Source of the DNA: Halorubrum sodomense
Lineage (GTDB): Archaea; Halobacteriota; Halobacteria; Halobacteriales; Haloferacaceae
Direction of reading: 5' to 3'
NCBI RefSeq assembly: GCF_900111935.1
Contig: NZ_FOYN01000001.1
Location: 62,001-126,000 of the forward strand
Length of the DNA stretch: 64,000 nt
Part shown: positions 42,180 to 51,689 of the stretch, piece by piece
How positions within the stretch are numbered: position 1 is the stretch's first letter
How the letters are laid out: every line of letters starts with the position of its first letter
Notes under the pieces: model-generated
The model's database searches: none
Told to the model about the DNA's origin: nothing
The model's input: only the letters and a program-made list of their open reading frames with translations
Translations under genes and position numbers: made by a program

Positions 42180-42479
42180 ATGCTCCTTCGCGAGCGCGAG
42201 ACCCCCGAGGGGCGGCTCGTCTCCGTCTGCGACGCCGACTGCCTCGGTGAGACGTACGAGGACGGTCCGGTGACGCTCACCGTGAGCGAGGAGTTCTACG
42301 GCGGCGACGGCGCCGTCGAGGCGACCGAAGCGGAGGTGATCGCCGGGCTCCGGCGCGCGCAGGTCGCGAACATCGTCGGCACCGAAGCGGTCGGCGTCGC
42401 CGTCGAGGCGGGCCTCGTCGACGAGGAGACGGTCCTGGAGTTCGAGGAGACGCGGCACGCGCAGCTGCTCTGGCTGTGA
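42180..42479 (+). CDS. DUF424-family protein
   Basis: A 99-residue protein that starts immediately after the TPR gene stop. The sequence LVSVCDADCLGETYEDG and EAEVIAGLRRAQVANIVG matches the archaeal DUF424 family (PF04242 by recollection). Its function is not established; it is widely conserved in archaea. The tight pairing with the TPR gene suggests joint use. Confidence 0.8.
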   Translation: MLLRERETPEGRLVSVCDADCLGETYEDGPVTLTVSEEFYGGDGAVEATEAEVIAGLRRAQVANIVGTEAVGVAVEAGLVDEETVLEFEETRHAQLLWL

Positions 42480-42552
42480 GGGCGGTGCGGCGTCCGCGGC
42501 CGTCTCGTCGGGATCCGATCCGGCTAAGGGCGCGCGCGACGAGGCGAATCCG

Positions 42553-42837
42553 ATGAGACGACTCACGCGGAGCGAGTTGGCGTCGCGGGTGGGGCCGCGA
42601 CCCCCTTCGGACGCCTTCTGGCGGCGCGCGATCGACCGGGGCGAGGCCGCGCTCGGCGTCGGCGCGGACGCCGTCGGGGGAGCGCGCGACAGAGACGCGG
42701 AGCCGACCGAACCGCTCGACACGGGCGATATCGTCGACGTCGACGACCACGCCTTCGTCGTCGTCGGAGCCGAACGGACCGAGGCCGGCGGTCGGATCTA
42801 CCGGATCGAACTGGTCACCGATTCCGACGCGGAGTGA
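42553..42837 (+). CDS. Uncharacterised 94-residue protein
   Basis: A small protein beginning MRRLTRSELASRVGPRPPSD. A short acidic linker joins this head to a beta-rich C-terminal part (PLDTGDIVDVDDHAFVVVGA; GRIYRIELVTDSD). It is 73 bp behind the DUF424 gene on the same strand and may share its transcript. No family is recognised with certainty. Confidence 0.55.
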   Translation: MRRLTRSELASRVGPRPPSDAFWRRAIDRGEAALGVGADAVGGARDRDAEPTEPLDTGDIVDVDDHAFVVVGAERTEAGGRIYRIELVTDSDAE

Positions 42838-42878
42838 GACGGGAGGGACTGGGGCCGGCGTGGGGCCCGAGACCCCGA

Positions 42879-43985
42879 TCAGAGCCCGGCGACGTCCTCG
42901 ATGGCGTCGGTGAGCTCCGTCACGCTCTCGACGGTGTGCTCGCCCATGTGGCCGATCCGGAACGTCTCCTCGCCGAGGTCGCCGTACCCGTTCGAGAAGG
43001 CCATGTCGTACCTCTCGTTCACCGCTTCGATGGTCGCGGCCACGTCGATCCCCCGCGTGTTCTCGATGCAGGCGACCGTCTGCGACTCGTACCCTTCCTC
43101 GGGGAACATCGCGAAGTGCTCGGCGGCCCAGTCGTGGACGTACTCGGTCATCTCGCGGTGGCGCTCGTCGCGGGCGCGGTGGCCCTCCTCGAGCATGCGC
43201 TTCATCTGCTTGCGGTACGCCAACATGATCGGGATCGCGGGCGTCGAGTGGGTCTGGCCCTTCCGGTCGTAGTAGTCGATGGTGCGGCGGAACCCGCCGT
43301 ACCACGAGGAGTCGCCCTTCTCGACCTCGCGGTCGTAGGCGTCGTCGCTGACGACGCAGACCGCCAGGCCCGGCGGCATCGCGAACGCCTTCTGCGTGGA
43401 CGCGAAGATCGCGTCGATACCGTGCGCGTCGATGTCGACGTAGTCGCCGCCGAGCGAGGAGACGGCGTCGACGGCGAAGTAGGTGTCCGGGTACTCGGTG
43501 AGCACGTCGCCGATCTCCTCGATCGGATTGCGGACGCCGGTCGAGGACTCGTTCATCACGCCCGCGACCATGTCGTACTGGACGTCGGCGGTCTCGATCG
43601 CCTCGCGGACGTCCTCGGGCTTGACCGCCTCGCCCCACTCGTACTCCAGTCGGTCGACGTCCTTCCCGAGTCGTTCGGCGACGTTGGCGTAGCGCTCGCT
43701 GAACGCGCCGCAGGTCGGCACGAGGACGTGCTCGTCGACGAGGTTGAGCGTCGTCGCCTCCCAGAACGCCGTGCCGGAGCCGGTGAGGATGACGACCTCG
43801 TTGTCGGTGCCGAGGAACTCCTTCGTGTCCTCCACGATGGTGGTGTACAGGTCGGTCATCCGGTCCATCCGGTGGCCGAACGTCGACTCGGTCATCGCCT
43901 CGATCACGTCGTCGGGGACCTCGGTCGGGCCGGGGATGTACAGCGTCTTGTCGTCGTAGTCGTCGCGGTATTCGCGTTTCTTCGT
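42879..43985 (-). CDS. Class V aminotransferase (serine/alanine-glyoxylate type)
   Basis: A 368-residue PLP enzyme. The start region is YIPGPTEVPDDVIEAMTEST, typical of alanine-glyoxylate and serine-pyruvate transaminases. The PLP-binding lysine is in IFASTQKAFAMPPGLAV, the cofactor Asp in FAVDAVSSLGG, and the nucleotide-like loop is ILTGSGTAFWEAT. It probably moves an amino group from alanine or serine to glyoxylate or a related acid. GTG 43985 is preferred because AGGTGG lies just upstream like a Shine-Dalgarno site; GTG 43997 is the alternative. Confidence 0.9.
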   Translation of the reverse strand, partial: TKKREYRDDYDDKTLYIPGPTEVPDDVIEAMTESTFGHRMDRMTDLYTTIVEDTKEFLGTDNEVVILTGSGTAFWEATTLNLVDEHVLVPTCGAFSERYANVAERLGKDVDRLEYEWGEAVKPEDVREAIETADVQYDMVAGVMNESSTGVRNPIEEIGDVLTEYPDTYFAVDAVSSLGGDYVDIDAHGIDAIFASTQKAFAMPPGLAVCVVSDDAYDREVEKGDSSWYGGFRRTIDYYDRKGQTHSTPAIPIMLAYRKQMKRMLEEGHRARDERHREMTEYVHDWAAEHFAMFPEEGYESQTVACIENTRGIDVAATIEAVNERYDMAFSNGYGDLGEETFRIGHMGEHTVESVTELTDAIEDVAGL

Positions 43986-44084
43986 CACGGGATCCACCTG
44001 TTGGATCGTACCGCGTCGCGAGACGGTATGGTCCTTGTGATACGCTCAAAAACGAGACCGGCGGCGTTGCCCGGATCAATCGGG

Positions 44085-44090
44085 TTTATA
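44085..44090 (+). promoter_or_regulatory. TATA box ahead of the APC-USP gene
   Basis: TTTATA is centred 26 nt upstream of an ATG at 44114, not of the transporter start. Transcription would therefore begin at the ATG of a 15-codon leader frame. Confidence 0.6.
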
Positions 44091-44113
44091 CGAACGGAGA
44101 AACGAAAGAACGT

Positions 44114-44161
44114 ATGATACACGCCCGGAGAGTTACAACCGCCCGAGGTGGGCCGCCGTGA
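44114..44161 (+). other. Leader mini-ORF overlapping the APC-USP start
   Basis: ATG at 44114 opens a 15-codon frame ([15 protein letters not shown]) whose TGA overlaps the GTG start of the transporter as GTGA. The promoter position makes this ATG the likely transcript start. Inside it, GAGGTG at 44145-44150 could serve as ribosome-binding site for the GTG. There is no earlier in-frame start codon for the transporter on this transcript. Confidence 0.5.
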
Positions 44162-46542
44162 GCGGCGACGAGGAACTCGCGAAGGACCTCGGCCCGCTCG
44201 CGGCGCTCACGATCGGGATCGGGACGATGATCGGCGCCGGCATCTTCGTCCTCCCCGGCACCGCGGTCGCCCGCGCCGGGCCGCTCGCGGCGTTCACCTT
44301 CGTCCTCGGCGGCGTGATCGCCCTGTTCACCGCGCTGTCGGCCTCCGAACTCGGGACCGCGATGCCGAAGTCCGGCGGGGCGTACTTCTACGTCAACCGC
44401 GCGCTCGGCCCGATGTTCGGCTCCGTCGCGGGCTGGGCGAACTGGCTCGGGCTCGCGTTCGCCTCCGCCTTCTACATGTACGGCTTCGGCGAGTACGTCA
44501 ACGCGCTCGTCGGGCTCGAACCGGTCGGACTCGGGATAGTGACGCTGGAGGCGGCACAGGTGATCGGCCTCGCCGGCGCGCTGCTCTTCATCGCGGTCAA
44601 CTACTTCGGCGCGAAGGAGACGGGCGGGCTTCAGATCGTCATCGTGATGTCGCTTCTGGGTATCCTCGCCGTCTTCACCGTCGTCGGCCTGCTGAACGCC
44701 GAGATGTCGTCGCTGCGTCCCCTCGCGCCGCCGGGCACGACGAGCCAGGTGTTACCGGTGACCGGGATCATCTTCGTCTCGTACCTGGGATTCGTCCAGA
44801 TCACCTCCGTCGCCGAGGAGATCAAGAACCCCGGGCGGAACCTCCCGCTCGCGGTCCTCGGCTCGGTCGTCATCGTCACGGTCGTCTACGCGCTGTTCCT
44901 GCTCGTGCTGCTCGCGGCGGTGCCGAACGAACTCGTCGCGAACAACGAGACTGCGGTCGTCGACGCCGCCCGCCTCCTGTTCGGTCGGTACGAGGTGTTC
45001 GGCTTCTCGCTGGGCGCCGTCGGCGCCGGCATGCTGCTGATCGGCGGGCTGCTCGCGACCGCCTCCTCCGCGAACGCCTCGATCCTCTCGTCGTCGCGGA
45101 TCAACTTCGCGATGGGCCGCGAGAAGATCGTCACCCCGTCGCTCAACCAGATCCACGAGCGGTTCGGCACGCCGTACAAGTCGATCGCGCTCACCGGCGC
45201 GCTCATCGTCGTGTTCCTCCTCGCCGGGAGCGTCGAGTCGCTGTCAACGATGGGGTCGGTGTTACACCTAGTGGTGTACGGCCTCCTCAACCTCGCGCTC
45301 ATCGTGATGCGCGAGTCGGCGGTCGAGGGGTACGACCCGGACTTCGAGGTGCCGTTCTACCCGGCCGTCCCGATCATCGGCACCGTGTCGTCGTTCGCGC
45401 TGATCTACTACATCGACCCGACGATCATCCTGCTGTCCGCCGGGCTCGTCGTCTTCGCGCTGCTCTGGTACCTGCTGTACGCCCGCGGGAAGGTCGAGGC
45501 GCGCGGCGTGCTCGGGACGTGGATCCTCGACCGGTCCGACGAGCTGCCGAAGGCGGCCGTGTCGGCGGCCACGTCGGTCCAGCCGAGCGGCGACGACTAC
45601 CGGGTGATGGTACCGCTCGCGAACCCCAAGACCGAAGAGCACCTGATCACCCTCGCGTCCGCAATCGCCAAGCAGCGGAACGGGACGGTCGTCGCGGTCA
45701 ACATCGCGAACGTCCCCGACCAGACCTCGCTGGAGGCCGCGCGCGACCGCGGCGCCCACGAGGCGGCCCACGGCCTCCTCGACCGGGCTCGCGAGGACGC
45801 GGAGACGTTCGGCGTCGACGTGGAGACCCACGTCGTGCTCTCGCACCGCGTGTTCGAGGAGGTGTTCGACGCCGCGCGCACCTACGGCGCCGACATGACC
45901 GTGATGGGCTGGGGCGAGGACTCCCACGGGGCGCCGGGGCGCGCCGAGTCCGCCGTCGACGAGCTGGCGTACTCGCTCCCCTCGGACTTCCTCGTGTTCC
46001 GCGACCGCGGGTTCGACGCCTCGCGCATCCTCGTGCCGACCGCCGGCGGCCCGGCCTCGGACCTCTCGGGCGCCGTCGCGAAGATGCTCCAGGTCGAGTT
46101 CGACGGCGAGGTCACGCTGCTCCACGTCACCGAGGCCGGCGAGGAGGAGGCGGGCCGGACGTTCCTCTCCGAGTGGGCCGACGCGCACGACCTCTCGGAC
46201 GCGGCGCTGCGGATCGAGACGGGCGACGTCGAGACCAGCATCGAGCGCGCCGCCCGCGACGCGTCGATGCTCATCATCGGCGCGACCCAGAAGGGGCTGC
46301 TCTCGCGGCTGGTCCGCGGATCGCTCGTCTTGGACGTGCTCGGCGAGGTGGAGTGCTCCGTGCTGCTCGCGGAGCCGAAGAGCGACCGCGGCATCCTCGC
46401 CCGGCTGTTCGGCAGCGGCGCGCGGTCGAACGACGTCACCGACGCGACGGAGACGGCCGCCGACACCGGCGTCGAGCCGGAGCCGTCGACGCCCGAGATC
46501 GACGGGGGATCGGACGCGGGCGAGGAGTCGCAGGCGGACTGA
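44158..46542 (+). CDS. APC-family amino acid permease fused to two USP domains
   Basis: A 794-residue protein. Residues ~8-450 hold about twelve membrane helices of the APC amino-acid transporter superfamily, with the TM1 motif [16 protein letters not shown] and [19 protein letters not shown]. After a linker, two universal stress protein domains follow in the cytoplasm (from about residues 475 and 620). The second has the nucleotide-type [15 protein letters not shown] motif. The USP part is presumed to regulate transport; the substrate is unknown. Starts with GTG; see the leader mini-ORF. Confidence 0.9.
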   Translation: MSGDEELAKDLGPLAALTIGIGTMIGAGIFVLPGTAVARAGPLAAFTFVLGGVIALFTALSASELGTAMPKSGGAYFYVNRALGPMFGSVAGWANWLGLAFASAFYMYGFGEYVNALVGLEPVGLGIVTLEAAQVIGLAGALLFIAVNYFGAKETGGLQIVIVMSLLGILAVFTVVGLLNAEMSSLRPLAPPGTTSQVLPVTGIIFVSYLGFVQITSVAEEIKNPGRNLPLAVLGSVVIVTVVYALFLLVLLAAVPNELVANNETAVVDAARLLFGRYEVFGFSLGAVGAGMLLIGGLLATASSANASILSSSRINFAMGREKIVTPSLNQIHERFGTPYKSIALTGALIVVFLLAGSVESLSTMGSVLHLVVYGLLNLALIVMRESAVEGYDPDFEVPFYPAVPIIGTVSSFALIYYIDPTIILLSAGLVVFALLWYLLYARGKVEARGVLGTWILDRSDELPKAAVSAATSVQPSGDDYRVMVPLANPKTEEHLITLASAIAKQRNGTVVAVNIANVPDQTSLEAARDRGAHEAAHGLLDRAREDAETFGVDVETHVVLSHRVFEEVFDAARTYGADMTVMGWGEDSHGAPGRAESAVDELAYSLPSDFLVFRDRGFDASRILVPTAGGPASDLSGAVAKMLQVEFDGEVTLLHVTEAGEEEAGRTFLSEWADAHDLSDAALRIETGDVETSIERAARDASMLIIGATQKGLLSRLVRGSLVLDVLGEVECSVLLAEPKSDRGILARLFGSGARSNDVTDATETAADTGVEPEPSTPEIDGGSDAGEESQAD

Positions 46543-46596
46543 CGCGACGCGTTTCCTCCTCGGTCGCCGCGGGCGCGGACTCGAAGTCGAGCCGTG

Positions 46597-46854
46597 TCAG
46601 CCCCAGTGCCAGAAGTGGTTGCCGTCCGTTTCGACCGGGTCGGTGCGCTCGCGGAGGTCGGCGACGTCCTCGGCGGTCGGCTCGTGGTCGTCGGGGAGCC
46701 GCTCCATGCACTCGAAACAGAGGAAGAACTCCGAGTCGTCGGTGAGTTCGAGCGTGAGTCCCTGCGTCGACTCGAACGCGAAGTTCCACAGATCGCCGAT
46801 CCCGCCGGCGATCCGCACGGACCGCTCGCAGACGTCGCACGCCTCGGAGGCCAT
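46597..46854 (-). CDS. Small protein with two CxxC motifs
   Basis: An 85-residue protein starting MASEACDVCERSVRIAGGIG. A second pair lies in FFLCFECMERLPDD, so a four-cysteine zinc site is very likely. The C-terminus ends GNHFWHWG. It resembles small haloarchaeal zinc proteins of unknown role. The conserved start is at 46854; the frame is open far upstream into element D, which is not coding. Confidence 0.7.
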   Translation of the reverse strand: MASEACDVCERSVRIAGGIGDLWNFAFESTQGLTLELTDDSEFFLCFECMERLPDDHEPTAEDVADLRERTDPVETDGNHFWHWG

Positions 46855-46936
46855 ATGTGAACACAACGAGGTCCGCGGGGTAAGGCGTGTCGCCTCGATA
46901 CGTTTACTGGTACGTCCGTCGTCCCTCGGTGAACGC

Positions 46937-47273
46937 CGCCAAAGTCCCAATCGTTCGCTTATAAATGACTGTCTATAGATCGACGGACGATACCTCCAAA
47001 GCCCCAGCCGGCGAGGCGGGCGCACGCTCGCTGTGCGCCTCACTCGGTCGCTATCGCTCCCTCGTTCGGTGCTTACGTCGCCTGCGCCCGCCTCGCCGGC
47101 TGCCCCTTTGAGTCCCGCCCGACTGCGACCGCACGGCAACCTCACGCCTCCCCAGCCTCGCCGCTCGCTCGGGGCTCCCTTCGGTCGCCCGCGTCGCTCG
47201 CGGCGTCCCTCGCGCGATGCTGCTCGGCCGCAAAGCGGCCTCGCAGGCACGCGCCACCGCACTCCATTTATAA
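46937..47273 (-). repeat. Dispersed structured element, copy D
   Basis: A member in minus orientation. On its own strand it begins TTATAAA (47273 side), with GGCGCGTGCC 11 nt on. It contains GCGCGAGGGA, GAGGCTGGGGAGGCGTGAGG, CAAAGGGGCAGCCGG and the long stem partner ending CTGGGGCTTTGG. In plus-strand reading CTCCAAAG is at 46994 and a second, CGCCAAAG, is 57 bp away at 46937. TTATAA at 46959 is exactly 29 nt from the first. It separates a small zinc-protein gene from the ABC ATPase gene. Confidence 0.8.
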
Positions 47274-47284
47274 GCGTTCGTCGT

Positions 47285-48439
47285 TCACCGATTCTTGACT
47301 TCGATCACATGCGCGTCTTCGGGGTCGAACCCGACCGCGACCGCGCCGTCGATCGGGTCGACGACGCGGACGACGAGGTCGCGGTTCTCCCAGTCCAACG
47401 TGACCCGCGTCGTCTCGCCGAGGAACTCCGCGCTGGCGACGGTCGCGCTCAGCGCGTTCTCGCCCGCGGGAGCCGCGTCGTCTCCGGAATTTCCGTCCGC
47501 GCCCGCGACGCGGAGGTTCTCCGGCCGGACACAGAAGGAGATCCGGTCGCCGACACTCGGCGAGTCGACGTCGCGCCCGTCGCCGACCCCGACGCGCAGG
47601 GTGGCGTCCCCGCCGTCGACGTCGACCGCGAGTTCTCCCGCGGCGGGCGCGTCGATCACCTCCCCGGCGAACACGTTGTTGTCGCCGACGAACGCCGCGA
47701 CGAACCGCGTGGCGGGCTCGCGGTAGACGGTCCGCGGGGCCGCGACCTGCTCGGGCGTCCCGTCGTTCATCACCGCGACGCGGTCGGAGACGGCCAGCGC
47801 CTCCTCCTGGTCGTGGGTGACGTATATCGTGGTGATTCCCAGTTCGGACTGGATCTCCTTCACCTGCGCGCGAAGCCGCTCCCGGAGCCGCGCGTCGAGC
47901 GCGCTCATCGGCTCGTCCAAGAGGAGCACGTCGGGGCCGGGCGCGAGCGCCCGCGCCATCGCGATCCGCTGCTGTTGCCCGCCAGAGAGGCTCTCGGGTT
48001 CGCGGTCGGCGGCGTCGGGGAGGTCGACCAGTTCGAGCAGCTCCGCGACGCGCTCGTCGCGGGTCATTCCCCCGGGCGGCTCGGCGAAGTTGAGCCCGTA
48101 CGCGACGTTCTCCCCGACGGTCATGTGCGGGAACAGCGCGTAGCTCTGGAACACGACGCCGACGTCGCGGTCCTCGGGCGGGACGCCCGCCATCGACTCC
48201 CCGCCGAACCGAACCGTCCCGCGCGTCGGCTCTTCGAACCCCGCGATCAGCCGGAGCGTGGTCGTCTTCCCGCAGCCGGAGGGGCCGACGAGCGTGAAGA
48301 ACTCCCCTTCGCGCACCCGGAGGCTCACGTCGTCGACGGCGGCCGTCTCGCCGTAGCGCTTCGTCACGCCGTCGAGTTCGACGGTGACGGGGACGTCTCC
48401 CGCGACTTCCGTGCCGCGTTCAGAGCCCACGGTGGTCAC
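47285..48439 (-). CDS. ABC transporter ATP-binding protein (thiamine/spermidine/iron type)
   Basis: A 384-residue ATPase. Walker A is GPSGCGKTTTLRL, the Q-loop is in VVFQSYALFPHMTV, the signature is ESLSGGQQQRIAMARAL, Walker B is VLLLDEPMSALD and the H-loop is YVTHDQEEAL. The last ~130 residues form a TOBE-like regulatory domain. It overlaps the permease gene by 20 bases and with it and the binding-protein gene forms a three-gene importer operon. It starts with GTG preceded by GGAG, a good ribosome-binding site. Confidence 0.92.
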   Translation of the reverse strand: MTTVGSERGTEVAGDVPVTVELDGVTKRYGETAAVDDVSLRVREGEFFTLVGPSGCGKTTTLRLIAGFEEPTRGTVRFGGESMAGVPPEDRDVGVVFQSYALFPHMTVGENVAYGLNFAEPPGGMTRDERVAELLELVDLPDAADREPESLSGGQQQRIAMARALAPGPDVLLLDEPMSALDARLRERLRAQVKEIQSELGITTIYVTHDQEEALAVSDRVAVMNDGTPEQVAAPRTVYREPATRFVAAFVGDNNVFAGEVIDAPAAGELAVDVDGGDATLRVGVGDGRDVDSPSVGDRISFCVRPENLRVAGADGNSGDDAAPAGENALSATVASAEFLGETTRVTLDWENRDLVVRVVDPIDGAVAVGFDPEDAHVIEVKNR

Positions 48440-50270
48440 CTCCGAGCCGCTCGATGACGACGAAGCTGAGCCCGGTGACGACGAGCAGGACGACGCCCAT
48501 GGCGGTCGCCGGTCCGAGCCGCCGCCCGATGAACCGTTCGATCGCGACGGGCATCGTGTACGCGTCGGCGCCGGTCGCCAGCACGACGGTCGAGGTGAAC
48601 TCGCCGATCGAGATCGCGAACGCGAACGCCGCGCCCGCGACGACCGCGGGCCAGACCAAGGGGAGCTCCACGTCGCGGATCACCCGCGCCCGCGAGGCGC
48701 CGAGCGCCCGCGCGGACTCGACGAGCGACCGGTCCAGTCCGGAGAGCCCGGGCGAGACGGTGCGCACGACGAACGGGTAGCCCGAGACCGCGTGCGCGAC
48801 GACGATGGCGACCGCGCCGTTCGCGGCGATCCGCCAGCCGGCGACCTCGACGCCGAACACGAGCCCCCGCAGCAGTCCGAGGCCGACGATGATCCCCGAC
48901 ACCGCCAGCGGCGCCATCGCGGCCGCGTCGACCAGGGTTCGCCCCCGATATCGGCGCGTGGTCAACACCGCGACGACGACGCCCATCGGCAGCGCGAGCA
49001 GGGTCGCGGCCGCCGCGAACGCGAGCGAGTTCCGGATCGCGGGCCACGGCCGCACCTGAAACGCCGCCCCCGTCTGCTGGCGCTCGATCAGGAACCGGTA
49101 ATGGTCGAGCGTGAGCGCGCCGTCCCCGCCCGTCACCGACGCGAGGATCATCGACGCGATCGGCGCGACGAAGATCACCCCGGCGACGGCGACGTAGGCG
49201 GCCAGGCCCGCCCGCGGCAGCAGCTCGCGGAGGGTGGGGGCCGGCGGGATCAGCGAGCGCCGCGGCAGCGGTCGCGCGCCGCGCGTGTTCGTCGAGCTGC
49301 GGGCCTCGTACCGGAGGTACGCGAGCAGGACGGAAAGCGAGATCACGAGTTCGACGATCGCCAGCGCGGCGGCCTCGGCGTAGCTCAGGTCGCGCACCAA
49401 GCGATAGACGAACACCTCGACCGTCGCCAGCTCGAACCCGCCGAGCGCGAGGACGATCGGGAAGGTGCCGAAGGTGAACACGAAGGTGAGCGCCGCGCCC
49501 GTGAGGACGGCGGGGTACACCTGCGGCGCGACCACGTCGACGAACGCCCGGACCGGACCGGCGCCGAGGCTCCGGGCGGTCTCGACCGCGCTCGCGTCCA
49601 CCGACTCCCACGCGGCGGTCGTCACGCGCGCCACGAGCGGCGCGTTGTAGAACGCGTGAGCGATCACGACCGCTTCGAGGGTGAACAGCAGGTCGACCGG
49701 CGGGAGCCCGAGCGCGGTCAGGGCGGCGTTCAGGGTACCGTTCTCACCGAACGTGGCGACGAACCCGACCGCGACCATGATCGACGGGAGGACGAACGGG
49801 ACGATGGTGAGCGAGCGCAGCGTCCGCCGGCCGGGGAACTCGAAGCGCGCGAGCAGGTAGGCGGCCGGGAGCCCGAGGGCGACGCTCGCGACCGTCGAGA
49901 GGGCCGCCTGGTACGCGGTGAAGCCGACGATCCCCAGCCGGCGGTCCGGAGAGAGCAGCGAGCGCGCGACCGCGGCCGGGGACTCGCCCGACAGCAGCCG
50001 CGCGAGTTCGCCGAAGTAGAACGGGTCGGTGAGGACGTCCGCGAAGACGCGGAGGGTGACGGCGCCGTCGACGACGACCGCCTCGACCAAGACGGTCGCG
50101 GTCGGATAGTAGAAGGCGACGACGAGCGCGGCGCTGGTGAGGAGCGCGAGCGCGGTCAGCGCGTGCGACTCGACGCCCTCCCGGAGGCGGGTCAGCCGGT
50201 CCGCACGCCCGCCGTCCTCGGTCGCCCGGTCGTCGTCACCGGTCGCACGCCCGCCGTCGACTCCAGTCAC
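48420..50270 (-). CDS. ABC transporter permease, fused double unit (ThiP-like)
   Basis: A 616-residue membrane protein made of two six-helix permease halves. The EAA-like coupling motifs contacting the ATPase are VETARSLGAGPVRAFVDVVA in the first half and VESARALGASRARVIRDVEL in the second. Double permeases of this length are typical of thiamine (ThiP) and ferric-iron importers. The thiamine assignment follows from the binding protein next door. GTG start. Confidence 0.88.
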   Translation of the reverse strand: MTGVDGGRATGDDDRATEDGGRADRLTRLREGVESHALTALALLTSAALVVAFYYPTATVLVEAVVVDGAVTLRVFADVLTDPFYFGELARLLSGESPAAVARSLLSPDRRLGIVGFTAYQAALSTVASVALGLPAAYLLARFEFPGRRTLRSLTIVPFVLPSIMVAVGFVATFGENGTLNAALTALGLPPVDLLFTLEAVVIAHAFYNAPLVARVTTAAWESVDASAVETARSLGAGPVRAFVDVVAPQVYPAVLTGAALTFVFTFGTFPIVLALGGFELATVEVFVYRLVRDLSYAEAAALAIVELVISLSVLLAYLRYEARSSTNTRGARPLPRRSLIPPAPTLRELLPRAGLAAYVAVAGVIFVAPIASMILASVTGGDGALTLDHYRFLIERQQTGAAFQVRPWPAIRNSLAFAAAATLLALPMGVVVAVLTTRRYRGRTLVDAAAMAPLAVSGIIVGLGLLRGLVFGVEVAGWRIAANGAVAIVVAHAVSGYPFVVRTVSPGLSGLDRSLVESARALGASRARVIRDVELPLVWPAVVAGAAFAFAISIGEFTSTVVLATGADAYTMPVAIERFIGRRLGPATAMGVVLLVVTGLSFVVIERLGGDHRGL

Positions 50271-50297
50271 GCGCTCGCACCCACGTCGGCCACGGGG

Positions 50298-51521
50298 TTA
50301 GTTCCCGGCGAACTGTCGCTCCCAGGCCTCGACCCACGCGTCGACGGCGCCCTGGAGCTCGTCGTAGGTGAACGTCACCGGGTCGGCCGGCTCCTTCGCT
50401 AACTCGGCGTAGTCGCTCGGCAGCTCGGCGCCGTCGATCGCCGGGAACGCCACGTTGCGCTGTGCGATCTCCCCTTGAACGTCCGGCTCCAGCATGAACG
50501 ACATGAACTGCCGGGCGAGGTCGGGCTCGTCGGCGTCGGCGAAGACGGCCATCCCCTCGGGATTCGCGTACGCCTGGTCGTTCAGAAATCGGATCTGATG
50601 TTTCTCGAGGTCTTGTCCCTCCATGTCGGCGAACACCTGATCGGTGGAGTAGGAGACGACCATCGGCGCCTCGCCCTCGCTCCAGGCGGCGTACGCCTCG
50701 TCCCAGTCTCCCAGCACGCGCACGCCGTTCGCCTGGAGGTCCGCCCAGTAGTCGAGGTAGTCGTACTCGAGGTCGCCGTCGCCGCCCTCGACCGCCTCCC
50801 CGTCCCCGTCGCTCGCGACGCCGCCGTCGCCGAAGCGGTTGATCGTGTGGAGGAGGAACGCGCGACCGGTCGCGGAGCCGCCGGGGTTCTGCGCGATGAG
50901 CGCGCCCGCGTGCTCGTCGTCGAGCAGCCCCTCGAACGTCTCCGGCGCCTCCATCGTCGTGCCGTCGTACACGAGGCTGATGTACCCGGTGTCGAAGGGG
51001 ACGGCCCGGTCGAACGGGTCGAACCGGAGCCCCTCCTTGACCGCGTCGCGCCCCTCGATGTCGCCCGCCTCCGCGAAGAGGTCCTCGTCGAGCTCCTCGT
51101 CGACTCGCACGAGGTCCTCCGTGGTGAGCCCCACGTAGAGGTCGGCGTCGACCCCTACGCCCGAAGCGGCGCGCTCGACGTAGTAGTTCACCTCGTTTTC
51201 GGGGGTCGCCCACTCCAGTTCGGCGTTGTATCGGCTCTCGAACTCCGTTTTGAGCCACTCGCCGGGGCTCACGGAGGGCGCGTCGATGAAGTTCGTGTAG
51301 GTCGCGACGGTCAGCGTCGGCGTCTCTCCGTCGCCGTCGCCGTCCGTCCCGTTTCCGCCGTCGCTTCCCGCGCCGGTACCGCCGTCTCCCCCGTCGTCGA
51401 CTCGTTCGGCGCTGCAGCCGGCGAGCGCGGCGGCGCCGGCCGCCCCGGCCGCCGTCAGGAAGCGTCGTCGGGTGCGTGGCCGGGCGCGTCGCCGCCGCGT
51501 CTCGCTCTTGTCGGTGGTCAT
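50298..51521 (-). CDS. Thiamine-type ABC substrate-binding lipoprotein (ThiB-like)
   Basis: A 407-residue secreted protein. The N-terminus has a twin-arginine signal and lipobox (RRRFLTAAGAAGAAALAGC), so the folded protein is exported by Tat and anchored by lipid at the cysteine. After an Asp/Gly-rich linker the binding fold follows: TLTVATYTNFIDAPS, PFDTGYISLVYDG, NPGGSATGRAFLLHTINRFG and PMVVSYSTDQVFADM. These correspond to ThiB-family blocks; iron or another small ligand is less likely but possible. Confidence 0.85.
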   Translation of the reverse strand: MTTDKSETRRRRARPRTRRRFLTAAGAAGAAALAGCSAERVDDGGDGGTGAGSDGGNGTDGDGDGETPTLTVATYTNFIDAPSVSPGEWLKTEFESRYNAELEWATPENEVNYYVERAASGVGVDADLYVGLTTEDLVRVDEELDEDLFAEAGDIEGRDAVKEGLRFDPFDRAVPFDTGYISLVYDGTTMEAPETFEGLLDDEHAGALIAQNPGGSATGRAFLLHTINRFGDGGVASDGDGEAVEGGDGDLEYDYLDYWADLQANGVRVLGDWDEAYAAWSEGEAPMVVSYSTDQVFADMEGQDLEKHQIRFLNDQAYANPEGMAVFADADEPDLARQFMSFMLEPDVQGEIAQRNVAFPAIDGAELPSDYAELAKEPADPVTFTYDELQGAVDAWVEAWERQFAGN

Positions 51522-51689
51522 CACTCGGTTGTTGTACTCGGTGGTTACATAAGGGATCCGTCCGCGTCCCGAGACCGGTTCCGAGCGGCGGTTCGACTCG
51601 GCGCGGCCCCGGTCCGAAATCGCTGTTTCGACCGGACGGACCGCTCGGACCGGCGACATCCATTTACTTCGCGGCGACCACCTCGACCT

